Assembly (NCBI GenBank): GCA_903813345.2
Contig: CAIIXF020000010.1
Location: forward strand, 24,473,740-24,533,739
Source of the DNA: Owenia fusiformis
Taxonomy: Eukaryota; Annelida; Polychaeta; Sabellida; Oweniidae
Reading direction: 5' to 3'
DNA length: 60,000 nucleotides
A model generated the notes under the pieces. That model did not search any database. It saw only the letters and a program-made list of their open reading frames with translations, and was not told the origin of the DNA. The first letter of the stretch is position 1, and every line of letters starts with the position of its first letter. The position numbers were made by a program, and so were the translations under genes. Below, in pieces: positions 32,624 to 44,759 of the stretch.

Positions 32624-33326
32624 CCTTTAGCATGCTACTGGCGAGCGTAGTCGCCCGTGCTTAACAATCCCCGGCAACTGCCGGCGACTCCAGTCGAATT
32701 TAAACTTTCAAAAACTTAACTTTTTCCCGCCGGTCTTATGATCCAGTTAGATTGCCCGATTTATTCAGTCCTTACATGGGGACTTCCTGTTGACCTAGAA
32801 ATGGCGATGTTTCGAAAAATATTTCTCAATTTAACGATTTAAACAGTGTTTATGTCATTTTTAGTGAACAAATCGTATAAAATGGCGGCCAAATACGATC
32901 ACAACGAACATGTGGAGGAAATGGATTGCGATTTCGAGCTCTTTAGGCTCTTGGAAGCCGATAATGGTCATCGAAAATAGAAACTAGAATATTTTCTGAA
33001 CTGAAAGATGAACATTCGATTGCTGCAAATTCAGTTTTGGATTCTGACCAGACGTTGAATCTCCACAGGGGCGAAGCGGCGGATTCCGGAGGAGTATTCA
33101 TAGTATATTTATGCCCAGTCCTGTTTATTTACGTAAAAAATTCATGAGAACATTTTTTTCATGAGCCCGGCCAATGTATCTTCTCTTTGTGAAAATTTTA
33201 TTCAGATTCATTCAGTAGTTATTGAGATATTAATTATTTAGTCAAGGCATATCATTTTTTGCACTCTTTGAAAAATAAGTCAGTCGCATGGGATATATTT
33301 GCTGAATTAAGTTAGCATGCAGAAGG
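32624..33326 (+). mobile_element. 703-bp piggyBac-like MITE, copy 2
   Basis: Flanked by TTAA at 32620-32623 and 33327-33330. The ends are CCTTTAGCATGCTA and, inverted, CCTTCTGCATGCTA. Same length as copy 1 at 4146-4848 but opposite orientation. Confidence 0.85.
32882..32980 (+). CDS. 32-codon micro-ORF in piggyBac-like MITE, copy 2
   Basis: Starts in a good context (AAAATGGCGG), reads MAAKYDHNEHVEEMDCDFEL and then FRLLEADNGHRK, and stops at TAG. Intact in both copies with 28 of 32 identical residues. Possibly the N-terminus of a lost piggyBac transposase. Function unknown. Confidence 0.35.
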   Translation: MAAKYDHNEHVEEMDCDFELFRLLEADNGHRK

Positions 33327-33330
33327 TTAA

Positions 33331-33840
33331 ATCAGAAAACATCTTACAGGACAAGAACAGCCAACCTCCTCTCTTTCGTAACATTAATTCAAATAACTAA
33401 AATAGTTGTGAAACAATAAATAAGATATTCAAAAGCACACTCGTCTCCGCAAGTGTAGCAACATTTAGCCCCTTCTATTGGAATACATGTTTAGTTTTTC
33501 AGGTTCGAATTGTAAAGAGAAAAACTATTTGTAGGGCTGCAGAGTTTTAATTCCTCCCTTTTCTGAATTTTCACCATTTACAATAGGTGGGAAATTGCAT
33601 TGCCACAATTCATATGCAGAATATCCATCAATCCGAAGTTCTAGCAAAAATATGAGCTAATAAGTTAATAAATAGAATATATAAGCGCAAAAGCCAAAGG
33701 GAAGGGTGATTAATAACTTTAAAGAAACCCAACAAGAAAAGCAAACTTTATGTGTAAATCTGTCATAAGAAAAGTAGACCCTATATATCCCAAAACCATT
33801 ATCTAACGTGAAAAGAAACCATGTCTAATATCCCCCTCCC
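33331..33840. other. Unassigned intron sequence
   Basis: No gene or repeat partner recognised. Confidence 0.4.
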
Positions 33841-33842
33841 CC

Positions 33843-34165
33843 TCCAATCTAGAACCAATATTACAATCCAGGACAAGAACACCAAGGGGCATTTCATTCA
33901 TTCTGAAGTTATTAAAATACATGTTGAAGAAAAATTGAAAAAACTGATAACCAAAACTCATAACATCAAAAATAGTTGTACATGTAGATAAGTACTCATA
34001 AAAGACAGAACCAATATCACAATCCAGGACCAGAACACCAAGGGGTATTTTCATTCATACTGAAGTCATTACAATACATGTTGAAGAAAAATTGAAAAAA
34101 TTGATAACCAATACTCATGACATCAAAAATAGTTGCAGATACTTAGTACTCATAAAAGATTGAAT
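33843..34165 (+). repeat. Two tandem copies of a roughly 165-bp unit
   Basis: Both copies contain ACAATCCAGGACAAGAACAC or its variant, ATACATGTTGAAGAAAAATT and ACATCAAAAATAGTTG. The short open frame repeated twice on the minus strand is a by-product. Confidence 0.8.
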
Positions 34166-34510
34166 TTAACTTTATTGAACACAATTTTGATATCTTAAAG
34201 CTCCTTCTTAGAAAATATTGGGACAGTTCGGAGGAGCAACAAATAAAAGAATCCTTGGGAGTTAAGTCTGTCAAACCTAGAGAGGGGTGTATGATATTGA
34301 AAAATAATGTATCCTTTTTAAAACAAATGTTAGAATATAAATTATAGAAAAAAGTGTCCATCCATTCATTTGTAATTGCCTGCTCGGCTAATCAGATGGC
34401 CGGATCTAGTACAGAGGCCAATCAATAAGATTGTAGATAATAAGCAAGTAGGACATATTCACTGGAACCAGACAATATTCTTGTCTGACACACGAGAGAA
34501 ATCATAATAT
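34166..34510. other. Unassigned intron sequence
   Basis: No gene recognised. Confidence 0.4.
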
Positions 34511-34982
34511 CAATATTTTTGCAAATGTGGGGTTCCCCTTGTGCTTTTGCAAATATTGAAAATTGTATGATATTGTAACCCCGGGAATGCGAAACTGCTC
34601 CGAGGTACTCGATCCCTTAAAACAATCGGACCACTATTCCATTCGTACTCTATACACAGAATCAATGGTACAGCTGTAGTAACACCAACACAGCCGTAGG
34701 GACCAGGGGGTTCGAACCCCCGGTCAGGATCCCCCCAAAAAAAATTGCGTAAAGATTCATAGCAATTACCAGAAAAAACTGAAAAAAGGTCAAATTTCGG
34801 AATTTTTCAAGGTCAAATTTCAACTTGCATTAATTCGACCAAAACTTTTTTAAAAATCATCTACAAGTTGTCTGGAGTTCATATATGACCTTGTATTAGA
34901 GATTTGACCTTTGGCTGGCCTTTGAATGTTCAGAAACGAATATAGGGCCTCCGTAAGATTGCTTGCAATCTTAGATCTCTAG
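34511..34982 (+). mobile_element. Fragment ending in a Helitron-type 3' terminus
   Basis: Ends with the hairpin AAGATTGC-TT-GCAATCTT (34955-34972), six bases, then CTAG at 34979-34982 before T. An inverse GACCTT unit (34780-34930) lies upstream. The palindrome GGGGGTTCGAACCCCC is at 34706-34721. The 5' end is not defined. Confidence 0.5.
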
Positions 34983-35189
34983 TTATATCTATATTTATAT
35001 TCTATATTTGAGATGAAAACATATGAGATTAATTTATACAAGAGAATGGTATGAATGCGAACTTGTCTATTGAACTATATACTCCTTTACTCGATAAATA
35101 GAAAGACATTTTGTCCAAGCCAATTAAGAAAACCAAGGCCAGTGCCCAGTTTAAGTAACACAATAACAACTTTTTGTCTGGACTCACTT
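34983..35189. other. Unassigned AT-rich sequence
   Basis: Nothing recognised up to the target duplication of the next element. Confidence 0.4.
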
Positions 35190-35744
35190 ATTATCACGGT
35201 GTTATAGCATGATGGTTATGCCACCTCTGAAAATGAGGTTGGACGGCTACATTCACTGATTTATCCAATAAAATGGCCGCGATGGAACAAAAAACTAAGG
35301 TTGGTGCATTATTTTCTACTACTGTGTATCAATGAAAGGATGAACGATTTATGTAAGCATCGCATTCGGTGATGCATTAAGTAATGTATATTTCGAACTT
35401 AGTCTTTGCAAATTGATGCCCGGGATAACATGAAATAAGCGAAAAACTGTTGAGTTTGAAATTCAAAACTACACAAAATTTTAGTAATTTGTTTATTTTT
35501 TGTCGTTAGGGCATGATCTACATTGCCTAACGACCTTGGGGTATTTAGATGTAACTAGCATACAATCATAAAAAGCCAATTGAGCATTGGAAATCACCTA
35601 ATATGTTCTACTCAAGCCATAATAATGTATTTTGAATTTGCGATTACGCAAAAAATTGATGGACGGTAACGCGAACCTCATTCAAATATGTATCCCAGAT
35701 TCATTGTTATTAATTTTGTCATATTCATCAGTACGTGATGCTTA

Positions 35745-38288
35745 CCCTTAAGAAAAAAGCCATGGTAGCCATGATATTCCATGGTCCGTCCATGGTTATC
35801 CATGGTTTTCCATGGAAGTTCATGGTTTTTCATGGTATTTTCCATGGAATTTCATGGACGTCCATGGTAATCTTCCATGGATATTTACCATGATCTTCCA
35901 TGGTAATGAGTGGTTTGGTAATTGTTTTTTCATGGAATGCCATGGTTTTACCATGATACTAAGTGACTTGGAGTTGTAAAATCAACAATTTTGGCAGTTT
36001 TTGTATTTACCAAAATCTTCCAAATTGAATCAATGTTTTAATGAATGAATCCAAGCTGGATTGAGACTAATCATAGAGAGAAGAATATGATGTCCCCCTC
36101 AAATTTTTGAGAAAGTCAACCCCCTTGGCAAAAGCTGGCTACGGGCCTGAAATCCAACCATGCACCTTATTTTTATAATCTCCATATATGTTTAGTTCTA
36201 TGATAAAGATATTTTCATAATCTAGATATATGTTTAGTTCTATGATAAAGAACTTTTCACGTAATAATATGAATTGAAAGCCCATGATTTGACCCCACAA
36301 TTACAATTAATAATCTATTTGCTGTGATTTGCTATCATGTAACTTTGGCAAAAATGTATAAGAAGCCAAAATAAATGATAAAATCAGCTCACCGAAGAGA
36401 CATGTTTGCTTGGAGTTTTTAATCCTATTTGGTTTTATTTGATCAACAATGAGTTTTTGACTTGCACTGTCTGCACCCACAGACAATTATAATTACTGAA
36501 GAGGAAGCACTCATCATAAATAATAACAATTAAGATCATGATACATGTATTTTAGAATTATTTAAATGAACTATATAATCTGTTGCAAAGAGAAAGATTG
36601 GGTATCGATATGGCGAACTTTTTGAACACACGTTTCTCTTAAACCAGTCATCAAAAATTTCTGAAAATCTTACAAATTGTCAATTGAATGGCCGTCTTTT
36701 GAATGGTAACAATATAATTTGAAATAGATATACATACTTTCATCTATATTGTTTTAAAAAGTACATCAAACACTTGTTTTGTTCTTGGTATCATGTTTCC
36801 AGAGTGAAATGAAACATCTTTCCGAACCTCATTGGAACAAAACGACATAAACACAACATGTTTAGGTCTCTCAATATTGTAATTGTAAAAAGGAAATTTT
36901 GGTTCATTTTAAAAAAGTATCTTGTTAATGAAATAAAAGTATTTTTTGATTTTTATCTATTTTGGGGGGATTTTGTTTTAATTTTTTGAATACTTTTTTA
37001 AAATGAACCAAAAATTCCTTTGTATAACTTTATAATATTGAGAGGTCCAAAAACATGTTGTATATGGTATTTTGTTCCAACAAGGTTCGGAAAGACATTT
37101 TATTTCATTCTCAAGAATTGGTAGAAAGGAGCAAAAACAATTGCACTAAAAAAACAAAAAACGTTAACAAAAACAGTTATATCAAATATTTCTAAATAAT
37201 TTTCGCACTAAATTGTAGTCAATCAGTCAACATTACATAAAATACCATGTTTTTTTACAGAATGTTTTCAATGATTGGTTTAAGAGAAAAACATTGTTGA
37301 ATTCAGTTCTCCATATCGATACCTATCCTTTTAACACTAATTTGAGAGTTATTATGCATTATTCTTTTTTCTGCATCCAAAAGACCAAACAAACAGCCAT
37401 GGATTTTTCAAAAGATCAAAAGAATAACCATGGAAAACGATGGCTTTTGATTGCACTTTCCAAAACATCAAAGAAATATCCATGAAAAACCATGGCGTTT
37501 GATTGCACTTTCCAAAACATCAAAGAAATATCCATGGAAAAGCATGGCTTTTGATTGCACTTTCCAGGACATCAAAGAAATAACCATGGAAAAGCATGGC
37601 TTTTGATTGCAATCAACAGACTTCCATGGCTTTTGATTGCAGTTTCCTCAACTTCAAAGAAAGAAACCATGGTTTTTATTGCATTCTAAAATGTAAGACA
37701 TGTAATTTAAGAAAAAAAGAGTTATTTATTTTTGATATTATTTCATATTAATTTTTATAACTGTATATTAAAGAAATAAGAAGAAAGTATTGAAATAAAA
37801 CAGAGGTAGGGCTATAGCGCTAGTTTGACTAAATCTTTTCCAAAGACTAGAAGTGTTTAGCCTAAAAAATAAGCAATCTCTATCTTGTCTTGATCTACAC
37901 AAAAGCCCTATACATATTTCTCTTTGAAATCTAGTGGCCAGTACTCTGTGCTGCATTAACTGCATTATCATATTTCTTTTTGGAAAAGTTACATAATTTT
38001 CACATATTTTCTCATTTGTAAGGAAGCTGAGTTTAATATTTGACATGTCCACCCTTTTTTCTCACTTTTAAGTCTCAGTCCAACTTGGATCTCCATGTGT
38101 CCTGGTAAAAACCAAGATACGTCCATGAAAACACAATTACCAAACCACTAATTACCATGGAAAATCATGATAAATATCCATGGAAGATTACCATGGGTGT
38201 CCATGAATTTCCATGGAAAATACCATGAAAAACCATGAATTTCCATGGAAAACCATGGATTACCATGGACGTACCATGGAATTAAGGG
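35745..38288. mobile_element. CCATGG-rich foldback element
   Basis: Flanked by TA (35743-35744, 38289-38290), with ends CCCTTAA and its inverse. The outer arms, 35745-35960 and 38105-38288, are made of CCATGG spaced by 8-20 bases. Inner inverted arms (36600-36945 and 36975-37330) close the palindrome near 36960. Only the right half has a roughly 60-bp tandem array with CCATGG and TTTTGATTGCACTTTCC (37400-37680). Non-coding. Confidence 0.8.
37400..37680 (+). repeat. About 60-bp tandem repeat with CCATGG
   Basis: Four to five units of TGGCTTTTGATTGCACTTTC, AAACATCAAAGAAATA and TCCATGGAAAA. Confidence 0.85.
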
Positions 38289-39018
38289 TATTCTTCTTTT
38301 GCCTCTTCATTGCTATCTTTTTGACTTTCATTGGTTTCACCAATAAAGCAAGACACAATTTTTTCCTTACTCTATAGAGGCTCAAACAAAAGCGTCTCTT
38401 GCGAGCCCTCAAAACAAATATAAGCAATTCTAAAATTCCATTTCTTACCCCGGATTTTAACAATGACATGAAAAGAGGCTATCAGAACAAGCAACCTTGA
38501 CTTGAAAGGCGTACATGCACGTAACCATCTGCTAAATATCTAATATACAACTAATATAATACGTTACCGTCCATAGAATTCATACATAGTCGTCTACAAC
38601 ATTGCGTTTGAAATCTTATTATTTACAATATACACCACGTTCCTGTTCTGGATTTGTCATTTTATGGCTTGTTTATACACAGTTTACTTACAGTAAATAG
38701 CTTAAGTGGCTCTGAGGCACATATACTCAGAAAACACGAGAATGGACTAAAAATTATGAAATTGGATATCTCAGTCGGTAAGTTTACAGCTTATATTCTG
38801 CTTCTAGTAAACCACCTAGCAGATTTGACCCAGTCTTTATAACCATCCATATATACGTCACCGAATAGAACTAGTTGAAAAGGAAATCATATGTGAATCT
38901 TGCCTACAGGCGAGAAAGAGGACATGCTGTCTTTCCCATCCGCCATTTTTTGTTATCGTTAACGCAAAATTTTGCAAATCGCCTTGATGTTACCATCATG
39001 CTATAACACCGTGATTAT

Positions 39019-39360
39019 GTAAGAATAAAATGTATTACTGTTTACTGCATTAAATGTCAAGTATACTATTTGTATCTAATTTCGAATGCCTATCTCACTT
39101 ATCGAAGGTTAACAAGAAATGTTATTTTGAAACAAATTCAGCACGACCAAAACCATGTCAACATATATGACAAATCCAAGATGGCTGCCACAATTTTAGA
39201 TCCATGCACATGTGAATAAGTTAGAAATACACATGGATCACAAGTCCCATCCCAAATAAAATGGGAAGTTTAAGATAAACATGTTTATCCCCTACTTGGA
39301 TGTGTTACAGGTACATAATAGACTGTAACCCATTCTGTAGAAGTGCTCTAGAAATGCAAC
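39019..39360. other. Unassigned sequence before the large inverted duplication
   Basis: Contains CCCCTACTTGGATGTGTTAC at about 39291, a diverged flank of the E repeats further on. No gene. Confidence 0.4.
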
Positions 39361-40050
39361 CTTCCTTACATGGAAGGTTACACATTCCAACCTATTTCAA
39401 ACCATCTGTATGATTATACTGGACACTTTCTGGGTAGTTGGACTTTCTATAGGGGTGGCAGACGGCCCTCAGACCAATTTATACCACTACCCCCCAAAAA
39501 CCATGGGGTACTTTAATACCACCCTATAAAAAGAATACTAATGCATGTCAGATATCCATTGTTTTATATTGGGTAGGGCATGTTATGTTTAATAAGTGCC
39601 AGAAATTTCCAATCTCTAACGTATATGGTTACCATAGAAACAGTATTTATACCTCGAAATATTCTCAATTTGACCCCCTCCCAAATGTGTCCCTTTGTTC
39701 TCAAAGTGAAATATTTCAAAATCTGTTTGGATTTTATGGCTGCTACTTTGTCAAAATTTGTAATAATATGTCTATATTAACACTAAAACACTTAAAAGTT
39801 GATATAATGATCCTATAAATCAATAATATTTATCAAATATAGTCACACATAGCTGCTTTCAGGGAAAAGTGGGCTTGGCACTTTTTGGTACTTGTGCGCT
39901 TGTTGCAGCATAAAATGAAAAATGCAGATTACACTAACAATACTTGACATTTAATTAGCATCTACTAATGTTATGTAACATTGTAATATGTTCATTATCA
40001 TTATTAGACACTTTAAATATTTTATATAAGTGTTATCCTGACCCTTCCCT
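39361..40050. repeat. Left arm of a 7-kb inverted duplication
   Basis: About 690 bp, inverse of 45701-46397. Shared blocks: GGGTAGTTGGACTTTCTATA, TTTGACCCCCTCCCAAATGT and GTGTTATCCTGACCCTTCCC. Confidence 0.85.
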
Positions 40051-40950
40051 ATCATAGGTCATCAATGGTCAAATGAACTTTTAGTTTAAGTCTTATAGGG
40101 TCCTCAGTCTTTTAAGTCTGTCAAGAGTCAAGTCTTACTTATTCATTGACTTGTTCCTTGAATATAAATAGATAATTTCAAGTCATCTAGAGCTATGAGT
40201 TACAATTAATCAATATGCTTGTTCAACAGGCTTCAATATTTAGAACCATTTCACCATGTTTACTGCAATTGAAAAGTAATGAACAGTTCAATCCTTTTGG
40301 TATGATATTTGATGCTGGTGTGAATTGCATAACATTTATGATTAAACTTAAATGAACTAATATAACTCTGGCTATTAACCCTTCCCTAGTATCCTTCACA
40401 TAACCTCTAAATCATCTTCATATCCATGGCCTAAATGGGGAAGGAGGGAGGGGTTACAAATAGTGACCGAGGATAATTTGAATCAAAGCAAGAAGACGTA
40501 ATACTCAAAACTAGAAAGATTGGAGACCATTTATACCCTTCCTAATATTTTGCCTAATACATAACACTAAAATCTATTTTGTCAGGCACTCGCTGATTCT
40601 TTTATCAATACCTCAACATCAGGTAATGCATGATCTATCCAATGGATTAAAGATTATACTTGATTCTAATATGGCAAAATTAATTTTTCGTATGAATTGC
40701 ATAGAGCATCATTTTGCAGTTATAATAAAATGCATCCATTCATTCATTGGCTCATAGTTAACAAAAAAGCTATTCTCTGGAAGGTACAGTATAATTTATA
40801 TTAGTATTTAGCAAAATAATTGCAAGATAAACAATTTACACATGTTTCTGATATGCTGTATTTTCAATGATTCCTTCAATAGTGGTTCGGTATATGTTTT
40901 TGAAATACTTCAAATAATTCCTAAACAAATCTGTTTAGTGTATGAAATCA
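40051..40950. other. Unassigned sequence inside the inverted duplication
   Basis: AT-rich, no gene, and no match to the other side seen. Confidence 0.4.
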
Positions 40951-40954
40951 AAAA

Positions 40955-41510
40955 AAAGTAGATACATTTGTCCCATACTTGGACATGTTTCAGATACATA
41001 TAGCAGGTTTATAAATACTTATATTTTCATCAGCGGGCAGATATAGCTAATGTCCCGGCCTGAGAGGGCAGATTATTACACCTGCCCACTAAGTCATAAT
41101 CATCATTTGTGTATGATTAGCAATGAGGGAAGTAGCATACTTAATACATATGTTAATAATCAATGATTCGAGAATATGTGGATGAATACTTTAAAAAAAC
41201 AGGAGAATCCTCCTAAGGCCAAGAAAACAAAATTAGACATGAATACATTCATTTGGTTGAATTCTAACTAACTCTGGCGAATTGAACAATGTGAACCAGA
41301 TAAGAAAGATTGATATGGGATAAACAGATCATCCTATAGTCAGTTCATGCTATTAGGATTATTCCTTGGCGAATACAATATATCAGGACCTAAGGCCTTT
41401 GGCCAATAGAAAATATCTTCCCTCGGGACCTACGACCCTCGGCCAGATATATTATATTGGCCTCGGGATAATTCCAATACCCTGAACCTCATAGAGGATA
41501 ATCTCTATTC
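40955..41510 (+). repeat. Repeat family E, copy 1
   Basis: Marked by CTTATATTTTCATCAGCGGG, GGGCAGATATAG and ATATTATATTGGCCTCGGGA. Same orientation as 46430-46995, inverse to 44350-44755. Internal short palindromes are of the TATATCTGCCCGC type. Confidence 0.7.
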
Positions 41511-41696
41511 TTCTTCATCAATTATTATTATACATATAAGTCGGGATATAAATATAACCTAAAGTAAGAAATCACATTCTCTAACCAGTAATATTTAATT
41601 TTAAAATTGGTAAATGATGATTATGTCACATTAGAATTGATGACCATGATACATTTGAGAATAAAACAGACAAAACAAAGGCTAACAAAAATCTTT

Positions 41697-43825
41697 AAAG
41701 GACGAGTGGCTTTAAGACCCTATATTAGCCCCCAAGATATTTAGAAAAAATTGTACAAGATATCAAAGAAGAGACTTTGTTTGATAACCAGATCCAAAAA
41801 TCAGGTCATTCTGACATTTATATTTCAAAATATAGGTCATTCTATTAACGTGTATAAAATGACCTTTTCAAGGAAAAATCACTTTTTTCACATCATTATT
41901 GTCAATGTTTCTATTTATTATCAAAGTAATCATTATTTTCAGTCATTTAAGACTTTTTAATTGATCCTGTGCCTATTATCTTACATAATAGTGACAAAGC
42001 ATATTGGGCAACATTTGAAAGCATATAAAATATAACAAGTCACAAATACAAAAAAAATATCAAATAGTGATCTTCTTTATACTTCATTTAGAACAACGGT
42101 CTACAAAAAAAGTTTGCCAAACTATGTCAGAAAAGAATATTGAATTTTTTTAATTTACATCACAATGAGAAAGAAGGGGCAACATTTAAAAACACATGAA
42201 GTAATTAACAAGTCAAAAATACATATCAATCAATGATATATTGATCTGCTTCCTTGAGATCATTTGCACATATGCAGTTTGTGGCAGTAAAATACTGAAT
42301 TTATTATTTCACATCACAGTGAGGAAGCACAAAGAGCAACATTTGAAAACACATGGACTTTACAAAACTGTTGATGAGCACATTCATGTGTTTGTTCATT
42401 TTAATAAGAGATTCTCTGAGCTATCATCGTCTTCTTCAGATGACAACATTTCATACATATCTTTTGATTTTAAAATGTCAAACTTCGTGCATTTCTTTTT
42501 GCTTTTATACCCCTTGTGCCTACAACCCTACTCCCAACAAAGCATGTACAACACCATCCAGTGATTGCATCAATACTATTACATACATCTGGATCTGGGC
42601 TATACTCCACCTATGTATAATGAGATTTAGAGGACACAAACCGATTACTGGACTTTTACACAAATTAGGCCATATGTATCTTTTTTAACAATGATGGTAT
42701 ATTTCCAATCTACTTGAAGGATGGTCATCTGTGCATCATTTAAATTGGTTGGCTTGATCTCAAGGGAGTCTACTATGATTTAGATGTAACCCTCTTGTCT
42801 CCATACAGGGGGTACTGGGAGATTGCAGTTCACTCATGCAGTTCCCTTTGCTTTGGGCATTTTATTAGCAAATGCTGTTTTTCAGCTTACTGATTGTAAC
42901 TTATAGTATATTTCTTCTTCACAATAAAGTTGAGCTGGATTTCTAAATATGAACATTGGTATGATCAGCCAGTGAACTGTGATAATATAAAAAAAATTAT
43001 TCATACACAAAACATCAAGATAAAATGATTGTACAACAATCATCTCATATGAATGTATTGAAAGGAATTGCATGTTATTATGTTGCTTAGAGCCATGGTA
43101 AAGATATATGCTTCTCAAGAGGTCATGCTCCAGTGCAAGCATACATATTAGTTCATGAAAAGATCATATGAATAAAGAAAATATACTCAAATATATAAAA
43201 CACAACTGTCACAATCATTCTAAGGATTTTCAAAATGGCTGACATCATTTTATTTCATGCTGAAAATTGCAGAAAAGTTCCATTTTTTGCACAATGCTTG
43301 GTCCTTACCTAGATTTTTACATATCTCAAGAAGTACCTTAGAAGTACACTATTCCCTCAATACATATAACTTTCTAGGTAAGAATCAAGCGTTATATGAA
43401 CAAAGCAAGAGTTTATCATGACCTTCCTTTATCTAAAAAGAAGTAGGTCAACACAATTGCAAACATAACTAACCCCTACTCAATGACTATTGAAATATGA
43501 CTATTGATATATACAAAATATTAATCCAATGAGTGTATAGAGTGACACAATCAAACGATGGGACATCTGCCAAGTTGGGTTTATACATTCTGGAGACATT
43601 TACTGAGACTGATTAAAAATTCACATTTTCACAGGAAGTGATACATACCTCCCAAATCTACCAAAATATACTTATATCAGTAATATTGAATGCTTTTTAT
43701 TGCTATTTCTTGAAAATATACATATTTATCTACAATTTGATCCTACATATCAAGGATATTAACGACATTGCATTTTTCAAAAAATGTTAAGTGACCCCAA
43801 GAGTGTCTATAGCCATTCGTTCTTT
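41697..43825 (+). mobile_element. R1 repeat, copy c, apparently full length (2.13 kb)
   Basis: Left end AAAGGACGAGTGGCTTTAAG; right end, inverted, AAAGAACGAATGGCTATAGA. This gives an imperfect terminal inverted repeat of about 20 bp. Copy d shares both ends. No target duplication was found, so the class is open. It holds the broken SWIM-like ORF. Confidence 0.7.
42490..42700 (-). pseudogene. R1 SWIM-like ORF remnant (copy c)
   Basis: The minus strand reads EYSPDPDVCNSIDAITGWCC, then TCFVGSR, then GTRGIKAKRN before a stop. One cysteine of the C-x-C pair is kept in altered context. Upstream on the minus strand (42882-43142) is an open 86-codon stretch shared with copy d (51453-51662), possibly an earlier part of the same protein. 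Confidence 0.4.
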
Positions 43826-44345
43826 GGGTAAAACATAAATATTTTAAAATTGCCTGTTTTTCATCATTATTACTTTGATCTCCAAACCCCAAAAATTGAG
43901 TGTTACAAATTGTTTCAAGTTAAAGTATGCCTAATTTCATGAGCAAACTAGTAATCTTGTTGGATATTTTTCTTTGACAATGCCTTATCTAATTCATCTA
44001 TATACAAACTACTAGATTCCAAATGCTATTTTACAGGATGGGTGTTCATGAAAATAACACTAAACATCAATTTTGTCACAAACTGAACAATGCAGCTAAT
44101 TGAGTCTCCCATCTAAGCAACAGAGCCTCTTTTAATATATTGTAATTTCAAAATTGCCTCTAATTCAAGTTCTTCAATCAAATCTAAAATGGACACAACT
44201 GGTAATATCTTTATACCATATGAGTAGAATGTTTGTTTCTTTCAAATTCATGCTTTCGTTAGAAACATGGATATCACTAATTCATAGTTTTGATTCATAT
44301 TTAAAATAGTGTGCATTATATACTCGTATAAGGTTTAATTAATGG
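43826..44345. other. Unassigned sequence inside the inverted duplication
   Basis: No gene recognised. Confidence 0.4.
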
Positions 44346-44349
44346 GAAG

Positions 44350-44755
44350 TTTTTGATACAGGGAAATACAATATATCTGAGGGAAATACAATATACCTCC
44401 CCGAGGGGTTGAGGGTAGAATATTGTATTTCCCAAGGGTTATACCTTGTACCCAAAATTATTTATCATATAGTAAAATACGAAAATATGAGAAATTGCAC
44501 AGAATGAAATTCCTGCAGGGGATTACTGATACATAGAGATTATCCTATATGAGGTTCAGGATATTGGGATTATCCCAAGGCAAATATAATATATCTGCCT
44601 GAGGGCTGAGGGCAATTATGACGGAGTGGGCAGATATACTATATCTGCCCGCTCGGAGCGGGACGTAAAGCTATATCTGCCCGCTGATGAAAATATAAGT
44701 TTTTACAAACCTGCATAATGTACCTGAAACACGACCAAGTATGGGATAAAGCGGG
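44350..44755 (-). repeat. Repeat family E, copy 2 (inverse)
   Basis: Inverse of copies 1 and 3: ATATCTGCCCGCTGATGAAA at the right end and GAGGTTCAGGATATTGGGAT inside. It carries GGAAATACAATATA repeats at 44364-44440. Confidence 0.7.
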
Positions 44756-44759
44756 ATAT

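Larger units (their letters stand above)
35195..39013. mobile_element. 3.8-kb CAC-ended element with 5-bp duplication (Transib-like)
   Basis: The ends are perfect inverted repeats of 22 bp starting CACGGTGTTATAGCATGATG. ATTAT flanks both sides (35190-35194, 39014-39018). CAC(N)(N)TG ends and a 5-bp duplication are those of Transib/RAG-type transposons. No transposase is seen; a TA-flanked foldback (35745-38288) fills the middle. Near each end is an ATGGC-type start (35273 plus; 38948 minus) opening only 18-20 codons. Confidence 0.65.

Noticed and set aside
32882-32980. Treating the MITE micro-ORF as a proven gene
   Set aside because: Two copies only, no match known to me; kept as a low-confidence entry.
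34706-34721. GGGGGTTCGAACCCCC looks like a tRNA T-arm
   Set aside because: No D-arm or anticodon arm upstream and no acceptor pairing; treated as a palindrome in a repeat.
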